Assembly: GCA_016188005.1 (NCBI GenBank)
Contig: JACPIQ010000088.1
Coordinates: forward strand, 1 to 34,719
Length of the DNA stretch: 34,719 bases
Reading direction: 5' to 3'
Source of the DNA: Candidatus Rokuibacteriota bacterium
Lineage (GTDB): Bacteria > Methylomirabilota > Methylomirabilia > Rokubacteriales > CSP1-6
Below the pieces are notes generated by a model. It was given only the letters and a program-made list of their open reading frames with translations. It did not search any database and was not told where the DNA came from. The translations under genes and the position numbers were made by a program. The number at the start of each line of letters is the position of its first letter. The first letter of the stretch is position 1. Shown here in pieces: positions 1-7,163 of this stretch.

Positions 1-114
1 CCCGGAGCCCGACAGCCCGGTGATGACCACGAGCTGGTCCCGCGGGATCTCGAGATCGATGGCCTTGAGATTGTGCTCGCGGGCGCCCCGGATGACGATG
101 CGGTCGTTGGCCAT
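1..114 (-). CDS. uvrA: UvrA excinuclease ATPase subunit, N-terminal fragment
   Basis: Only the first 38 codons are inside the window; the gene runs off the left edge. The translation begins [17 protein letters not shown] and ends in [10 protein letters not shown], which is the very conserved UvrA N terminus leading into the first Walker A motif (GLSGSGKSS in the family). UvrA is the damage-recognition ATPase of UvrABC nucleotide excision repair and acts as a dimer in the cytoplasm. The ATG at 112-114 lies 12 bp after the stop of the membrane-protein gene upstream, so co-transcription with that gene is likely. The family identification is strong, but nothing can be said about the rest of the protein. 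Confidence 0.93.
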   Translation of the reverse strand, partial: MANDRIVIRGAREHNLKAIDLEIPRDQLVVITGLSGSG

Positions 115-126
115 CGAGGCCTCATT

Positions 127-1611
127 CTACCCCGGCGTGCGTCGACCGGCGAGCCAGAGCACGACGAGCGCGGCCGGCAGCGCCACGACGGCCGGATAAG
201 CGGCCGCCGCAGCGAGGAGCGCGCCGGACGGACGGCCACGCACGGACCCGGCGGCGGCGAGAGCGGCGAACAGGAGCAGCCCGACGCAGCCGGCCAGCGT
301 GGCAGCGCCCGGCCGCACCGCATGCTGCGGCAGGAGAACCGGTGGCGCGAGCGTCGAGGCCGCAGCCCCGAGGACGAGCACGACCAGCGCCCACGGGTCC
401 ACGGGCCAGAGGCTCGCGACCCCGGCGGTGCCGAAGGCCATGGCCCAGAGACTCAGGTCCCGGCCGATCTGCCCGTCTCCCGTGGCATCCACGCGGGCCA
501 CGCCTTCCCTGAGCGCGATGCTGGAGGCGAGGAAGCCGGCGAGGGCGCCCCCGAGGAGCAGCCCCTGGAGCCGGAGCGTGCCGGCGCTCTCGCCGAGCAC
601 GAGCCCGGGCACGTCGAGCAAGGCCTCGGCCGTCACCCCGCCGAGGAAGAGGTCCGGGGCCCGCAGCGCCGAGTAGACGGCCCACGCTTCGGCCCAGAGC
701 AGCGCGAGCACGAGCCCACCGCCCACGAGACCCAGACCGAGGCGCGAGGTGCGAGACGGCATGGCGGAGGGCAGGAGCGCGAGGGCGCCGCCGACGAGCG
801 TCACGACCAGCCCGACCCCTTCGCGGGCCCGGGGCCGTCGGCCCGCGGCCCAGGCGATACCCGACCGGGGCGCGCCCGGGACACGCCTGTCCGCCTGGAA
901 GCGGACGCGCATGCCCGCCATCGGCTCGAGGCGGTCCCCAGGCCGCGCGGTGACGGACTGGCCTGGCGAGAGCTTCCACTCCCGCTCGGCGCCCCGGCCG
1001 CCGTCCTGGCTGAAGAGCCGCACCGTCCCCTCGCCCGACACGGTGATGCGGTGCTCCTCGTCGAACACGATCCCCGTCTGCCCGCGAGCGAGGCTCAGGT
1101 CCCGGCCGTCGGTGACCCAGTGGCTCAGTCGCGGGAAGTGGAAGCCGGAGCGGCCGGCCACCACTTGCCAGGCGCTCACGGGGCCGATCCCCGAGGCCAG
1201 GGCAATCACGAGCAGCGGCCCCACGGCCCCCGCAAGCGCCACGAGCAGCAAGGCCGCGGTCCCTCGCTCGGCGCCCCGCCACGCGGTGAGCACGAGCCCG
1301 CTGGCCGCGGCGATGGCGATCCCGTGCACGCGCGGGAGGCCGAGCCGGCCGGCGAGATCGCCGAGGACGAGCAGGTTCGCCCAGATGAGCGCGGCAGCGA
1401 CCAGGAAGAGCGCGGCCACGTGGAAGAGGGGGACGGGGCCGGTTCCTGGACGCCCTCGCCCCGACCCGGCCACGAGGGCGAGGAGCGGCGCCACCACGGC
1501 CACGAGCCCCACCCAGAGTCCATCGGGGCCGCCCGCCAGGATGAGCGCCGGCAACGTGAGCCACACGGCAGGCGTGAGCCAGACGGCGAGGATGCCCGAG
1601 GCTCCCATCAC
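127..1611 (-). CDS. Polytopic membrane protein of unknown function
   Basis: A 494-residue protein that I cannot assign to a named family. It has several hydrophobic stretches in its N-terminal third (roughly residues 5-145). A polar, probably extramembrane segment follows at about 150-260, with a beta-rich look and motifs such as GIVFDEEHRITV and RLFSQDGG. Further hydrophobic segments run to the C terminus, consistent with around ten or more membrane spans flanking one soluble domain. The ATG overlaps the TGA of the small upstream gene by 4 bp (ATGA at 1608-1611), and the TAG is 12 bp before uvrA. The three genes therefore look like one transcription unit. A link to DNA repair is not implied by sequence. 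Confidence 0.7.
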   Translation of the reverse strand: MMGASGILAVWLTPAVWLTLPALILAGGPDGLWVGLVAVVAPLLALVAGSGRGRPGTGPVPLFHVAALFLVAAALIWANLLVLGDLAGRLGLPRVHGIAIAAASGLVLTAWRGAERGTAALLLVALAGAVGPLLVIALASGIGPVSAWQVVAGRSGFHFPRLSHWVTDGRDLSLARGQTGIVFDEEHRITVSGEGTVRLFSQDGGRGAEREWKLSPGQSVTARPGDRLEPMAGMRVRFQADRRVPGAPRSGIAWAAGRRPRAREGVGLVVTLVGGALALLPSAMPSRTSRLGLGLVGGGLVLALLWAEAWAVYSALRAPDLFLGGVTAEALLDVPGLVLGESAGTLRLQGLLLGGALAGFLASSIALREGVARVDATGDGQIGRDLSLWAMAFGTAGVASLWPVDPWALVVLVLGAAASTLAPPVLLPQHAVRPGAATLAGCVGLLLFAALAAAGSVRGRPSGALLAAAAAYPAVVALPAALVVLWLAGRRTPG

Positions 1612-1889
1612 TGGAGATCCGGGGGGCGCGCATCAGGCGCCGCCGCGGCAAGCGGCGCGCAGAGGGCGGCCACCACCGTGGCGGCAGCCACCGGAGCCAG
1701 GACGCCCCCGTACCACCAGAGGATGGACAGCCCCCCGACCCGGATTGCCGCAAGCTCGTTCGGCGAAAGCGCCAGCACGGGAAAGCCGCCGAGCAGCAGC
1801 AGGAGGAGGCCCGCGGCTGTGCGGCGGCGCCGGATGGCGGTGGACGGGGACGGCGGCGGGTCGCGGCGGGCGTGGGGTGATATGCTCAT
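1608..1889 (-). CDS. Small two-helix membrane protein, unknown function
   Basis: This is a 93-residue protein beginning MSISPHARR. A basic, proline-rich N terminus is followed by a hydrophobic helix around residues 24-42 (LLLLLLGGFPVLAL) and a second around 54-82 (WWYGGVLAPVAAATVV). An in-frame ATG exists further upstream at 2021, but that extension would run through the -10 element and the intergenic repeat, so the start at 1889 is preferred. A perfect TATAAT lies 31 bp upstream. No strong Shine-Dalgarno is visible (GAAGAAAG only). It is translationally coupled to the larger membrane protein by a 4 bp overlap, and the two probably act together. The function is not recognisable. Confidence 0.55.
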   Translation of the reverse strand: MSISPHARRDPPPSPSTAIRRRRTAAGLLLLLLGGFPVLALSPNELAAIRVGGLSILWWYGGVLAPVAAATVVAALCAPLAAAAPDARPPDLQ

Positions 1890-1919
1890 GCAACGCTTGC
1901 TTTCTTCGCCACGGGCCGC

Positions 1920-1925
1920 ATTATA
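1920..1925 (-). promoter_or_regulatory. -10 element upstream of the small membrane protein and uvrA unit
   Basis: A perfect TATAAT reads on the minus strand here. Transcription would begin near 1913, giving a leader of about 24 nt before the ATG at 1889. No convincing -35 hexamer is found at 16-18 bp spacing. The complementary strand has TATAAC (1922-1927) with a poor TTGCTT 19 bp upstream, so a divergent promoter toward the deacetylase operon is possible but weaker. Confidence 0.45.
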
Positions 1926-1967
1926 ACTGAGGCATCGCCCGTGCCCGGCCGACCGGGCGCCCCCGAT

Positions 1968-2089
1968 GAGGCCCGCAGGGCCGAAGAGGCCAAACCGCCA
2001 CGCGAACTCATCCACATTCAAGCGACATGGTCAGAGGCCCGCAGGGCCGAAGAGGCCAAACCGCCACGCGAGATCATCCACATTCAAGC
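1968..2089. repeat. Two direct copies of a 56 bp intergenic repeat
   Basis: Copy 1 is 1968-2023 and copy 2 is 2034-2089 (period 66 bp). They match except for two adjacent positions near the CGCGA core. Each copy starts with a GC-rich segment containing the short hairpin GGCCC-GCA-GGGCC and ends in CATCCACATTCAAGC. The second copy stops 5 bp before the AAGGAG ribosome binding site of the next gene, so both lie in the leader or promoter region of the deacetylase operon. No coding role is apparent, although an open frame runs through them by chance. It may be a genome-wide intergenic repeat family. Confidence 0.85.
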
Positions 2090-2106
2090 AAGATAAAGGA
2101 GTCTTC

Positions 2107-2808
2107 ATGGTCGAGCGCATCCAGCGGGTGATGGTGATCACGGCCCATCCGGACGACTCCGAGTTCGGCGCGGGAGGCACGGTGGCCCGGCTCGCCAAGG
2201 AGGGCAAGCAGGTCGCTTACTGCATCGTGACGGACGGGAGCAAGGGATCGGGCGACCGCGACATGACCCCGGAGCGCCTCGTGAAGATCCGCCAGGAGGA
2301 GCAGCGGGCCGCGGCCCGGGTCCTGGGTGTCGAGACGGTGGAGTTCCTGGGCTTCCCGGACGGCGAGCTGGAGGACACGCGCGAGTCCCGGATGGCGGTG
2401 ACCGCCGCGATCCGGCGCCACCGTCCGGACCTCATCATCACGCAGAACCCCCACCGCACCAAGAACCTCTTCGCCTCGCACCGCGATCACCGGATCGCCG
2501 CCGGCATCGTGCTCGACGTGGTCTATCCGCTGGCCAGGGACCACATGGCCTTCCCCGAGCTGCTCGCGCAGGGGCTCGAGCCCCATAAGGTCAAGGAGGT
2601 CCACCTGATGTGGTGGGAGGACCCCGAGGTCGTCGTGGACATCTCGGACACCATCGACCTCAAGCTCGAGGCGCTGGCTTGCCACGCCAGCCAGCTCCGC
2701 GACATCAGGGCCGTCGCGTCGCGCGTCCGCGACCGGGCCGCCCAGTTCGGTCGGCTCAAGGGCTACGCCTACGCCGAGACGTTCGACCGCATCCGGATCG
2801 AGCGGTAA
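2107..2808 (+). CDS. PIG-L / LmbE-like zinc-dependent deacetylase
   Basis: A 233-residue PIG-L family protein. These enzymes remove the acetyl group from N-acetylglucosamine-type or related amide substrates using one divalent metal ion. The metal-binding signature AHPDD is at residues 13-17, followed by the glycine-rich EFGAGGT. The distal histidine motif SHRDH is at about 124-128. The length is normal for the bacterial BshB/LmbE-like branch. The start is fixed by AAGGAG at 2095-2100, 6 bp before the ATG; a longer in-frame start at 1966 would translate the repeats and is rejected. The gene begins an operon with an acyl ligase (12 bp gap) and an LLM oxidoreductase. The substrate is unknown. 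Confidence 0.9.
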   Translation: MVERIQRVMVITAHPDDSEFGAGGTVARLAKEGKQVAYCIVTDGSKGSGDRDMTPERLVKIRQEEQRAAARVLGVETVEFLGFPDGELEDTRESRMAVTAAIRRHRPDLIITQNPHRTKNLFASHRDHRIAAGIVLDVVYPLARDHMAFPELLAQGLEPHKVKEVHLMWWEDPEVVVDISDTIDLKLEALACHASQLRDIRAVASRVRDRAAQFGRLKGYAYAETFDRIRIER

Positions 2809-2820
2809 GAGGATCCCTGG

Positions 2821-4413
2821 ATGATCAAGGCCGCGACCCTCACCGAGCTGATGGGGCAGCGGGCGGCCGCCGATCCCGAGACCCCGTACTTCCACCTCTT
2901 CGACAGCCCCGTCACCTACGGCATGCTCTGGCGCGAGAGCGCGCGCCACGCCGCCGGCCTCTCGCGGGCCGGCGTGGAGCGCGGGGACAAGGTCTGTCTC
3001 ATCTACCCCACCTGCGCCGAGTTCTTCTACACCTTCCTCGGCGCGCTCAGGCTCGGCGCCGTCCCGGTGCCGTTGTACCCCACGCTCGGCGTGGAGGGCA
3101 CCGCCAACATCTTCCGCGACTCCGAGGCAAAGGCGGTCGCCACCATCGGCTGGTTCAGGCGCGGCGTGGAGGAGGCGCGCGCCGCCGCCGGGAACGTGCG
3201 GGCGATCCTCGAGCCGCCCGACCTGGAGGCAGATGGGCCCGTGCCCGCCATGCCGGAATCGAGCGAGGCAGACACCGCCTTCATCCAGTACACCTCTGGC
3301 AGCACGGGGCATCCCCGCGGCGTGGTCCTGAGTCACGCCAACGTTTGCCGGACCGTGGAGTTCATGGCCGAGGCCGCCCAGCTCACCCGGGAGGACGTGG
3401 TCGTGTCGTGGCTGCCCCTGTACCATGACATGGGGCTCATCGGCTGCGCCTTCACGCCGCCGATCACGGGCTCACCGCTCTACCTCCTGCCGCCAGATCT
3501 GAGGAATCCGCGCCACTGGCTGGAGCTGATCACCCGCGTGCGGGCGACGTTCACCGTCTCTCCCGATTTCGGGTATCGCAACTGCGTGAGGAACATCCAC
3601 GATCCGAGCGGTCTGGATCTCTCCTCGCTCAAGCAGGCTCTGTGCGGCGCCGAGCCGGTACGGCTCAGCACCATCCGGGCCTTCGAGGAGAAGTTTGGCG
3701 TGCCCAACCTGATCACGCCAGCCTACGGGCTCGCCGAGGCCACGCTGGCCGTCGCCATCTGGCCGCGCGGAGTGCCGCTTCGCCTCGACCGCTCCGGCCA
3801 CTTCATGTCCGTGGGGCAACCGTGCCGCGGCGTCTCCGTCCGGATCATGCAGGAAGACCGGAGCGTGGCCGCCGACGTCGAGGGGGAGATCTGCGTACGG
3901 AGCCCGGGAGTGATGCAGGGTTACCACAACAACCCCGAGGCCACGCGGCAGGTGCTCTCTCCCGACGGCTGGCTCCGCACCGGGGACCTCGGCTTCGTGG
4001 ATGACGAGGGCTACCTCTTCATCACGGGCCGGCTGAAGGACCTGATCCTCCTCGGCGGCGAGAACATCATCCCCGGGGACATCGAGGAGGTCGTGGACAA
4101 CGTGCCCGGCGTGCGTTACTCTGCCGCGGTGGGGCTCGAGAGCGAGCGGCTCGGAACGCAGCGCCTCCACGTAGTGGCCGAGGTGCGGGAGGGGGTCGCC
4201 GACCGCGAGACCCTGTCAGGCCTCGTCCGCGAGATCGTGCAGCGCGTCCACCACGCTCGCGGCCACCGTCCGGCCAAGGTGCTGCTGGTGCAGTCCAGCA
4301 CGATTCCGAAGACCTCCAGCGGGAAGATCCAGCGGGCGCGGCTCGGACAGATGATCGCCAGCAACGAGCTCGGCGACCGGCTTCTCTACGCCTCGGGCGG
4401 CCACCGCGAGTAG
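2821..4413 (+). CDS. Fatty-acyl-AMP ligase-like / acyl-CoA ligase (AMP-binding)
   Basis: This 530-residue adenylate-forming enzyme activates a carboxylic acid with ATP to an acyl-adenylate. The phosphate-binding motif YTSGSTGHPRG is at about residues 157-167. SWLPLYHDMGLIG at 196-208 and the later AYGLAEATLAV are typical of the FAAL/FadD32-like subgroup. The C-terminal domain has GDLGF and ITGRLKDLI, and ends in PKTSSGKIQR with the adenylating lysine near residue 502. FAALs usually pass the acyl group to an acyl carrier protein. No carrier gene is adjacent, so CoA as acceptor remains possible. The gene lies 12 bp after the deacetylase and 4 bp before the oxidoreductase. Confidence 0.88.
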   Translation: MIKAATLTELMGQRAAADPETPYFHLFDSPVTYGMLWRESARHAAGLSRAGVERGDKVCLIYPTCAEFFYTFLGALRLGAVPVPLYPTLGVEGTANIFRDSEAKAVATIGWFRRGVEEARAAAGNVRAILEPPDLEADGPVPAMPESSEADTAFIQYTSGSTGHPRGVVLSHANVCRTVEFMAEAAQLTREDVVVSWLPLYHDMGLIGCAFTPPITGSPLYLLPPDLRNPRHWLELITRVRATFTVSPDFGYRNCVRNIHDPSGLDLSSLKQALCGAEPVRLSTIRAFEEKFGVPNLITPAYGLAEATLAVAIWPRGVPLRLDRSGHFMSVGQPCRGVSVRIMQEDRSVAADVEGEICVRSPGVMQGYHNNPEATRQVLSPDGWLRTGDLGFVDDEGYLFITGRLKDLILLGGENIIPGDIEEVVDNVPGVRYSAAVGLESERLGTQRLHVVAEVREGVADRETLSGLVREIVQRVHHARGHRPAKVLLVQSSTIPKTSSGKIQRARLGQMIASNELGDRLLYASGGHRE

Positions 4414-4417
4414 CCCC

Positions 4418-5344
4418 ATGGAGTTCGGCTGCCACCTCCCCATGTTCGGGCCCATCGCCACGCGCGACACCGTGCTCGGCTTCGCGCGACGCATGGAGGC
4501 GCTCGGTTACGATTCCCTCTGGGCGAGCGACCACGTGGCCCTCCCGCACGCGATCCGCTCCCGGTACCCGTACAGCGAGACCGGCCAGTTCCCGCTGCCG
4601 GCCGGCGCCGACTTCCTCGAGCCCCTCACCACCCTGGCCCTGGTGGCCGGCGTGACCGAGCGCGTCCGGCTGGGGACGACGATCCTCGTGCTGCCGCACC
4701 GCCACCCCGTGCTGGCGGCCAAGATGCTGGCGACCCTCGACCACCTCTCGGGGGGCCGCGTGATCCTCGGCGCGGGTGTGGGGTGGCTCCGCGAGGAGAT
4801 CGAGCTGCTGGGCGCCCCGTTCGACGGCCGGGGCGCCTGGTCGGACGAGGCCATCCGGATCATGCGCGCGTGCTGGGCGAGCGAGCGGGCCAGCCACCAC
4901 GGCCGCTTCTTCGCCTTCGACGAGATCAGCGTCGCACCCTTGCCCATGCGCCGGGCCATCCCGGTGTGGATCGGCGGACACACCCCCAGCGCTCTCCGGC
5001 GCGTGGCCGCGCTCGGCGACGGCTGGCATGCGGCCTTCCCGTCCTCCCTGGACGCACTCGAGCAGGGCATCGGGCAGCTGCGCGAGGAGTGCGCACGACA
5101 GGGGCGACGCTTCGACGAGCTGACCCTGAGCGTGCGCGCGGGACTCTCGATCCGCGCGACCCCGGCCGGCCCCGACCGCAAGCCCCTGCTGGGCTCGCCG
5201 GATCAGATCGTTTCCGACCTCAAGCGCTGCCGGGATCTGGGCGTGAGCACGGTGCTGTTCGAGACGCGGCTCCGGAACCTGGACGATCTCGCCGGGATCT
5301 ACGAGGCCTTCGCCCGCGACATCCGCCCCCGCCTCTCCGCCTGA
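4418..5344 (+). CDS. LLM-class (luciferase-like) F420-dependent oxidoreductase
   Basis: This 308-residue protein belongs to the luciferase-like monooxygenase TIM-barrel superfamily. It most resembles the probable F420-dependent group, from the opening FGCHLPMFGP, EALGYDSLWASDHV, the RVRLGTTILVLPHRHP strand and SGGRVILGAGVGWLREE. PVWIGGHTPSALRR near the C-terminal third is also typical. Members move hydride to or from coenzyme F420 or FMN on varied substrates. The cofactor and substrate cannot be read from sequence alone. The ATG follows the ligase stop by 4 bp, so the three genes are very probably one transcript. The first two could modify or activate a substrate that this enzyme reduces or oxidises. 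Confidence 0.9.
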   Translation: MEFGCHLPMFGPIATRDTVLGFARRMEALGYDSLWASDHVALPHAIRSRYPYSETGQFPLPAGADFLEPLTTLALVAGVTERVRLGTTILVLPHRHPVLAAKMLATLDHLSGGRVILGAGVGWLREEIELLGAPFDGRGAWSDEAIRIMRACWASERASHHGRFFAFDEISVAPLPMRRAIPVWIGGHTPSALRRVAALGDGWHAAFPSSLDALEQGIGQLREECARQGRRFDELTLSVRAGLSIRATPAGPDRKPLLGSPDQIVSDLKRCRDLGVSTVLFETRLRNLDDLAGIYEAFARDIRPRLSA

Positions 5345-5588
5345 GCGCCGGGCCCGTCGTGCCCCAGCCCTGCGTGCCTATCCCGGCCCGCGCGCTCGTG
5401 GACTCAGGGTCCCCCCGGCGTCTCCGCCATTCCCGGCTTTGCGCTCGACACTGCCGCGGTCTCCGGCGCAGGATCGCGCTGACTGCCCCCTCCGTGAGGC
5501 GGCCCGGGCCGAGAAGGGGCCCGTATGTTGACGATCGCCCGCCCGGACGGCCGAGAGATGGAGTTGCGTGAGCTGGCAGAGGTCAGCC
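5345..5588. other. Noncoding spacer between convergent units
   Basis: This 244 bp spacer lies between the oxidoreductase and the convergent toxin gene. It holds no recognisable gene or RNA. A 26-codon plus-strand ORF (5525-5605, ATG preceded by AAGGGG) overlaps the toxin 3' end, but its peptide matches nothing I recognise. A minus-strand open frame (5404-5643) has poor composition. No strong terminator with a U-tract is visible. Confidence 0.5.
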
Positions 5589-5924
5589 TCACGGCCATTC
5601 GATGATGGTCCCAGCGACCGGCTCGATCCGCCTTCGACGCCACGCGTGATCGAACGAGGAGAGATAGGCGGCCTCGCGCACCTGGGGCAAGGTCACGACG
5701 ACGATCGCAAGGTCGGGAAGCGCGTCGAGGACGCCCCGTGCAGCCACCCCAAAGCGCCGGTCCCGCGTCAGGAGAGTGCGAAACCCCTCACGAGCGGCCA
5801 CCTGGGCGAGCGCACCGTTCGTGAGTTCCCGCCACCCACGGGCCGCCGTCGTCTCGGCGGCGACGCCGTACCCCTGGAGGAGGGCGATCAGGGCGGTGGG
5901 GAGGTTGACGTCAAGCAGCCACAT
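5589..5924 (-). CDS. DUF5615 PIN-like toxin
   Basis: A 111-residue protein of the DUF5615 family, a compact PIN-like fold predicted to be a ribonuclease toxin. It opens WLLDVNLP, with the conserved acidic residue D5 followed by N and P. It carries LLTRDRRFG at about residues 50-58, the usual second acidic site, and IVVVTLPQ on a later strand. The ATG lies inside the 3' end of the DUF433 gene (14 bp overlap), the normal antitoxin-first order for this pair. Acidic residues are intact, so it is probably functional. Toxicity of this family is predicted from pairing and fold rather than shown here. Confidence 0.85.
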   Translation of the reverse strand: MWLLDVNLPTALIALLQGYGVAAETTAARGWRELTNGALAQVAAREGFRTLLTRDRRFGVAARGVLDALPDLAIVVVTLPQVREAAYLSSFDHAWRRRRIEPVAGTIIEWP

Positions 5925-6147
5925 CGCTGCGGTCGGTCACCTCGGCGGCGAACCGCAGCACCTCCGCCAGGCTCTCACGCGGGAAGGCCGAGTACTCCCG
6001 GACGATGTCCTCGTACGACATGCCGTCGGCCAGGCATGCAAGGATGAACGAGGCCGAGAAGCGGGTTCCGCGGATCGTCGGCCTCCCGCCAAGACGGTCG
6101 GGATTTCTCACCAAGTACGAGAACCCCGGAATCGGCGTGTCGCTCAT
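5911..6147 (-). CDS. DUF433 antitoxin (VapB-like)
   Basis: A 78-residue DUF433 protein with the family signature GRPTIRGTRFSASFILACLADG at residues 21-42, then MSYEDIVREY and a C-terminal helix EVLRFAAEV. DUF433 proteins have a helix-turn-helix-like fold and are encoded beside DUF5615 toxins. By analogy with VapBC they bind the toxin and autoregulate the promoter. The start ATG at 6145-6147 has GGAGGGAAGGGC just upstream. It also overlaps by 4 bp (ATGA) the stop of a possible 16-codon ORF, which would couple its translation to that ORF. Confidence 0.87.
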   Translation of the reverse strand: MSDTPIPGFSYLVRNPDRLGGRPTIRGTRFSASFILACLADGMSYEDIVREYSAFPRESLAEVLRFAAEVTDRSDVAA

Positions 6148-6194
6148 GCCCTTCCCTCCTCTGCCAGCTCCCGAAGCCCGCGCGGCGCAGCCAT
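6144..6194 (-). CDS. Possible 16-residue leader ORF of the toxin-antitoxin unit
   Basis: The ORF encodes MAAPRGLRELAEEGRA. Its ATG at 6192-6194 is preceded by a near-perfect Shine-Dalgarno, AAGGAGG, with 7 nt spacing. Its TGA overlaps the DUF433 ATG in an ATGA junction. A TATACT -10-like element about 48 bp upstream fits a short leader. This arrangement suggests translation that feeds into the antitoxin gene. The peptide itself resembles nothing known to me, and a decayed gene end is an alternative. Confidence 0.4.
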   Translation of the reverse strand: MAAPRGLRELAEEGRA

Positions 6195-6241
6195 CTGCTG
6201 GCCTCCTTGGCTCGCAGGAGCCGCGACCCGTTCCAGCACCC

Positions 6242-6247
6242 AGTATA
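6242..6247 (-). promoter_or_regulatory. Candidate -10 element of the toxin-antitoxin unit
   Basis: TATACT on the minus strand is placed so that transcription would start near 6235, about 40 nt before the leader ORF. No matching -35 hexamer is visible at 17 bp spacing (CGATCG). A regulated or activator-dependent promoter is possible, and so is chance. Confidence 0.3.
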
Positions 6248-6259
6248 CCGCGCGCTGCT

Positions 6260-6366
6260 GTGCGCGATCGCGACCTCCCGGGCGGGACTCCGCCGGGGCG
6301 GAGCGGTCCGGGGTCCGGATCGTGACGCCAGGGGAGTTCCTGGACATGCGAGGGCTGCTGCCATGA
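6260..6366 (+). pseudogene. Possible decayed C terminus of a PIN-family toxin
   Basis: One plus frame reads DRDL near 6266-6277. Another frame ends GVRIVTPGEFLDMRGLLP at 6364-6366. In PIN-family toxins (the putative toxin-antitoxin PIN group) a DRDLL motif near the C terminus is followed about 15-20 residues later by an IxTPxEFL tail, so the two pieces look like one C terminus broken by a frameshift. No intact upstream coding region accompanies them. The identification rests on two short motifs and is tentative. Confidence 0.22.
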
Positions 6367-6434
6367 GCGTCCGCTGCGGGGGGGCGGTGGCGCTTGATCG
6401 CCGCCAATCGTCGTCATGTTGGCTATCACCCCTG

Positions 6435-7163
6435 TCACCCCCGGCCCGCGCGCCCGGGGCCGGGGCGGCAGACGCGGCACGGCCGGTAGCCCAGCGAGCG
6501 CGCGTCCGCCACCGAGGCGAAGACCACCCGGTTGTCGGGGCGCATGTGCCGTCCGTGGATGCAGCCCACGCGGCAGACGATGTGTGTGCTCGTGCAGCCC
6601 TCGAAGACCGGTGTCGTGCGCTCGATCTGCAGGAGCCGATCCTTGACGTCGAGGCCGAAGATGTAGCCGCCGAGTCCGCCGTCGCTCCTGAGCACGCGGT
6701 GGCAGGGCACGATGACGGGCACAGGGTTCCGGCCCAGCGCCGTCCCCACCGCCCGCACCGCCCGCGGGTGACCGATGCGCCGGGCCACCCACGCGTAGGG
6801 GCGCGCCTCGCCGAACGGGATCTCGCGCGCCGCGGCGAGGACCTTCCGCTGGAATGCGGCAGCCCCGGACAGATCCACCGGCACCGAGAAGAACGCCCGC
6901 TTGCCGGCCAGATACTCGGCCAGTTCGATCCGCGCCCGCGCCACGAGCCGCCGCGCGGCGACGCTCGTGGCCGCCGGCTGCCGGCCGGCACGGATCAGCG
7001 AGACGCCGCGCGCCGTCGCGTGCACGGCGAGCCGCTCCACGAGCCCACCTGTCGCGCGGTCGGCCGCCGCCGCGCTCTCGAGCATCCGCCGCGCGAAGCC
7101 CTCCGGGAGCGGCGCCGGCTGGAAATACGCCGCCAGCACCCGGTCGAGGCGATCAGGATCCAT
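6435..7163 (-). CDS. O6-alkylguanine-DNA methyltransferase fused to C-terminal Ada-like zinc domain
   Basis: A 242-residue two-domain repair protein. Residues about 45-185 are an Ogt/MGMT-type methyltransferase: the acceptor motif VPCHRV places the reactive cysteine at 154, with RAVGTALGRNPVPVI before it and GGLGGYIFGLDVK after it. Residues about 187-234 match the Ada metal-binding domain in reverse domain order. Cysteines 197, 201, 229 and 232 reproduce the spacing of the four zinc ligands of Ada (38, 42, 69, 72), followed by the RPCRVCRP ending. Ada has this domain at the N terminus. A roughly 40-residue N-terminal extension (PAPLPEGFARRMLES) precedes the methyltransferase. The chosen ATG at 7163 has GAGGAGG 7 nt upstream; a longer start at 7181 lacks this. 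It overlaps the sigma gene by 11 bp. Confidence 0.88.
   Translation of the reverse strand: MDPDRLDRVLAAYFQPAPLPEGFARRMLESAAAADRATGGLVERLAVHATARGVSLIRAGRQPAATSVAARRLVARARIELAEYLAGKRAFFSVPVDLSGAAAFQRKVLAAAREIPFGEARPYAWVARRIGHPRAVRAVGTALGRNPVPVIVPCHRVLRSDGGLGGYIFGLDVKDRLLQIERTTPVFEGCTSTHIVCRVGCIHGRHMRPDNRVVFASVADARSLGYRPCRVCRPGPGRAGRG

Noticed and set aside
73-1926. Very long plus-strand open frames opposite the membrane-protein genes
   Set aside because: They lie antisense to a better-supported protein, have arginine-, glycine- and proline-rich low-complexity translations and no family motifs; this is normal in GC-rich DNA.
1968-2089. Possible CRISPR array
   Set aside because: There are only two copies with a 10 bp spacer and no cas genes; the repeat is not of CRISPR length or spacing.
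5525-5605. 26-codon plus-strand ORF
   Set aside because: A weak AAGGGG precedes it, but it runs into the toxin gene from the opposite strand and resembles nothing known; left as a remark in the spacer entry.
5404-5643. 79-codon minus-strand ORF in the spacer after the oxidoreductase
   Set aside because: It overlaps the toxin 3' end, has no ribosome binding site or recognisable motif and a composition like shadow frames.
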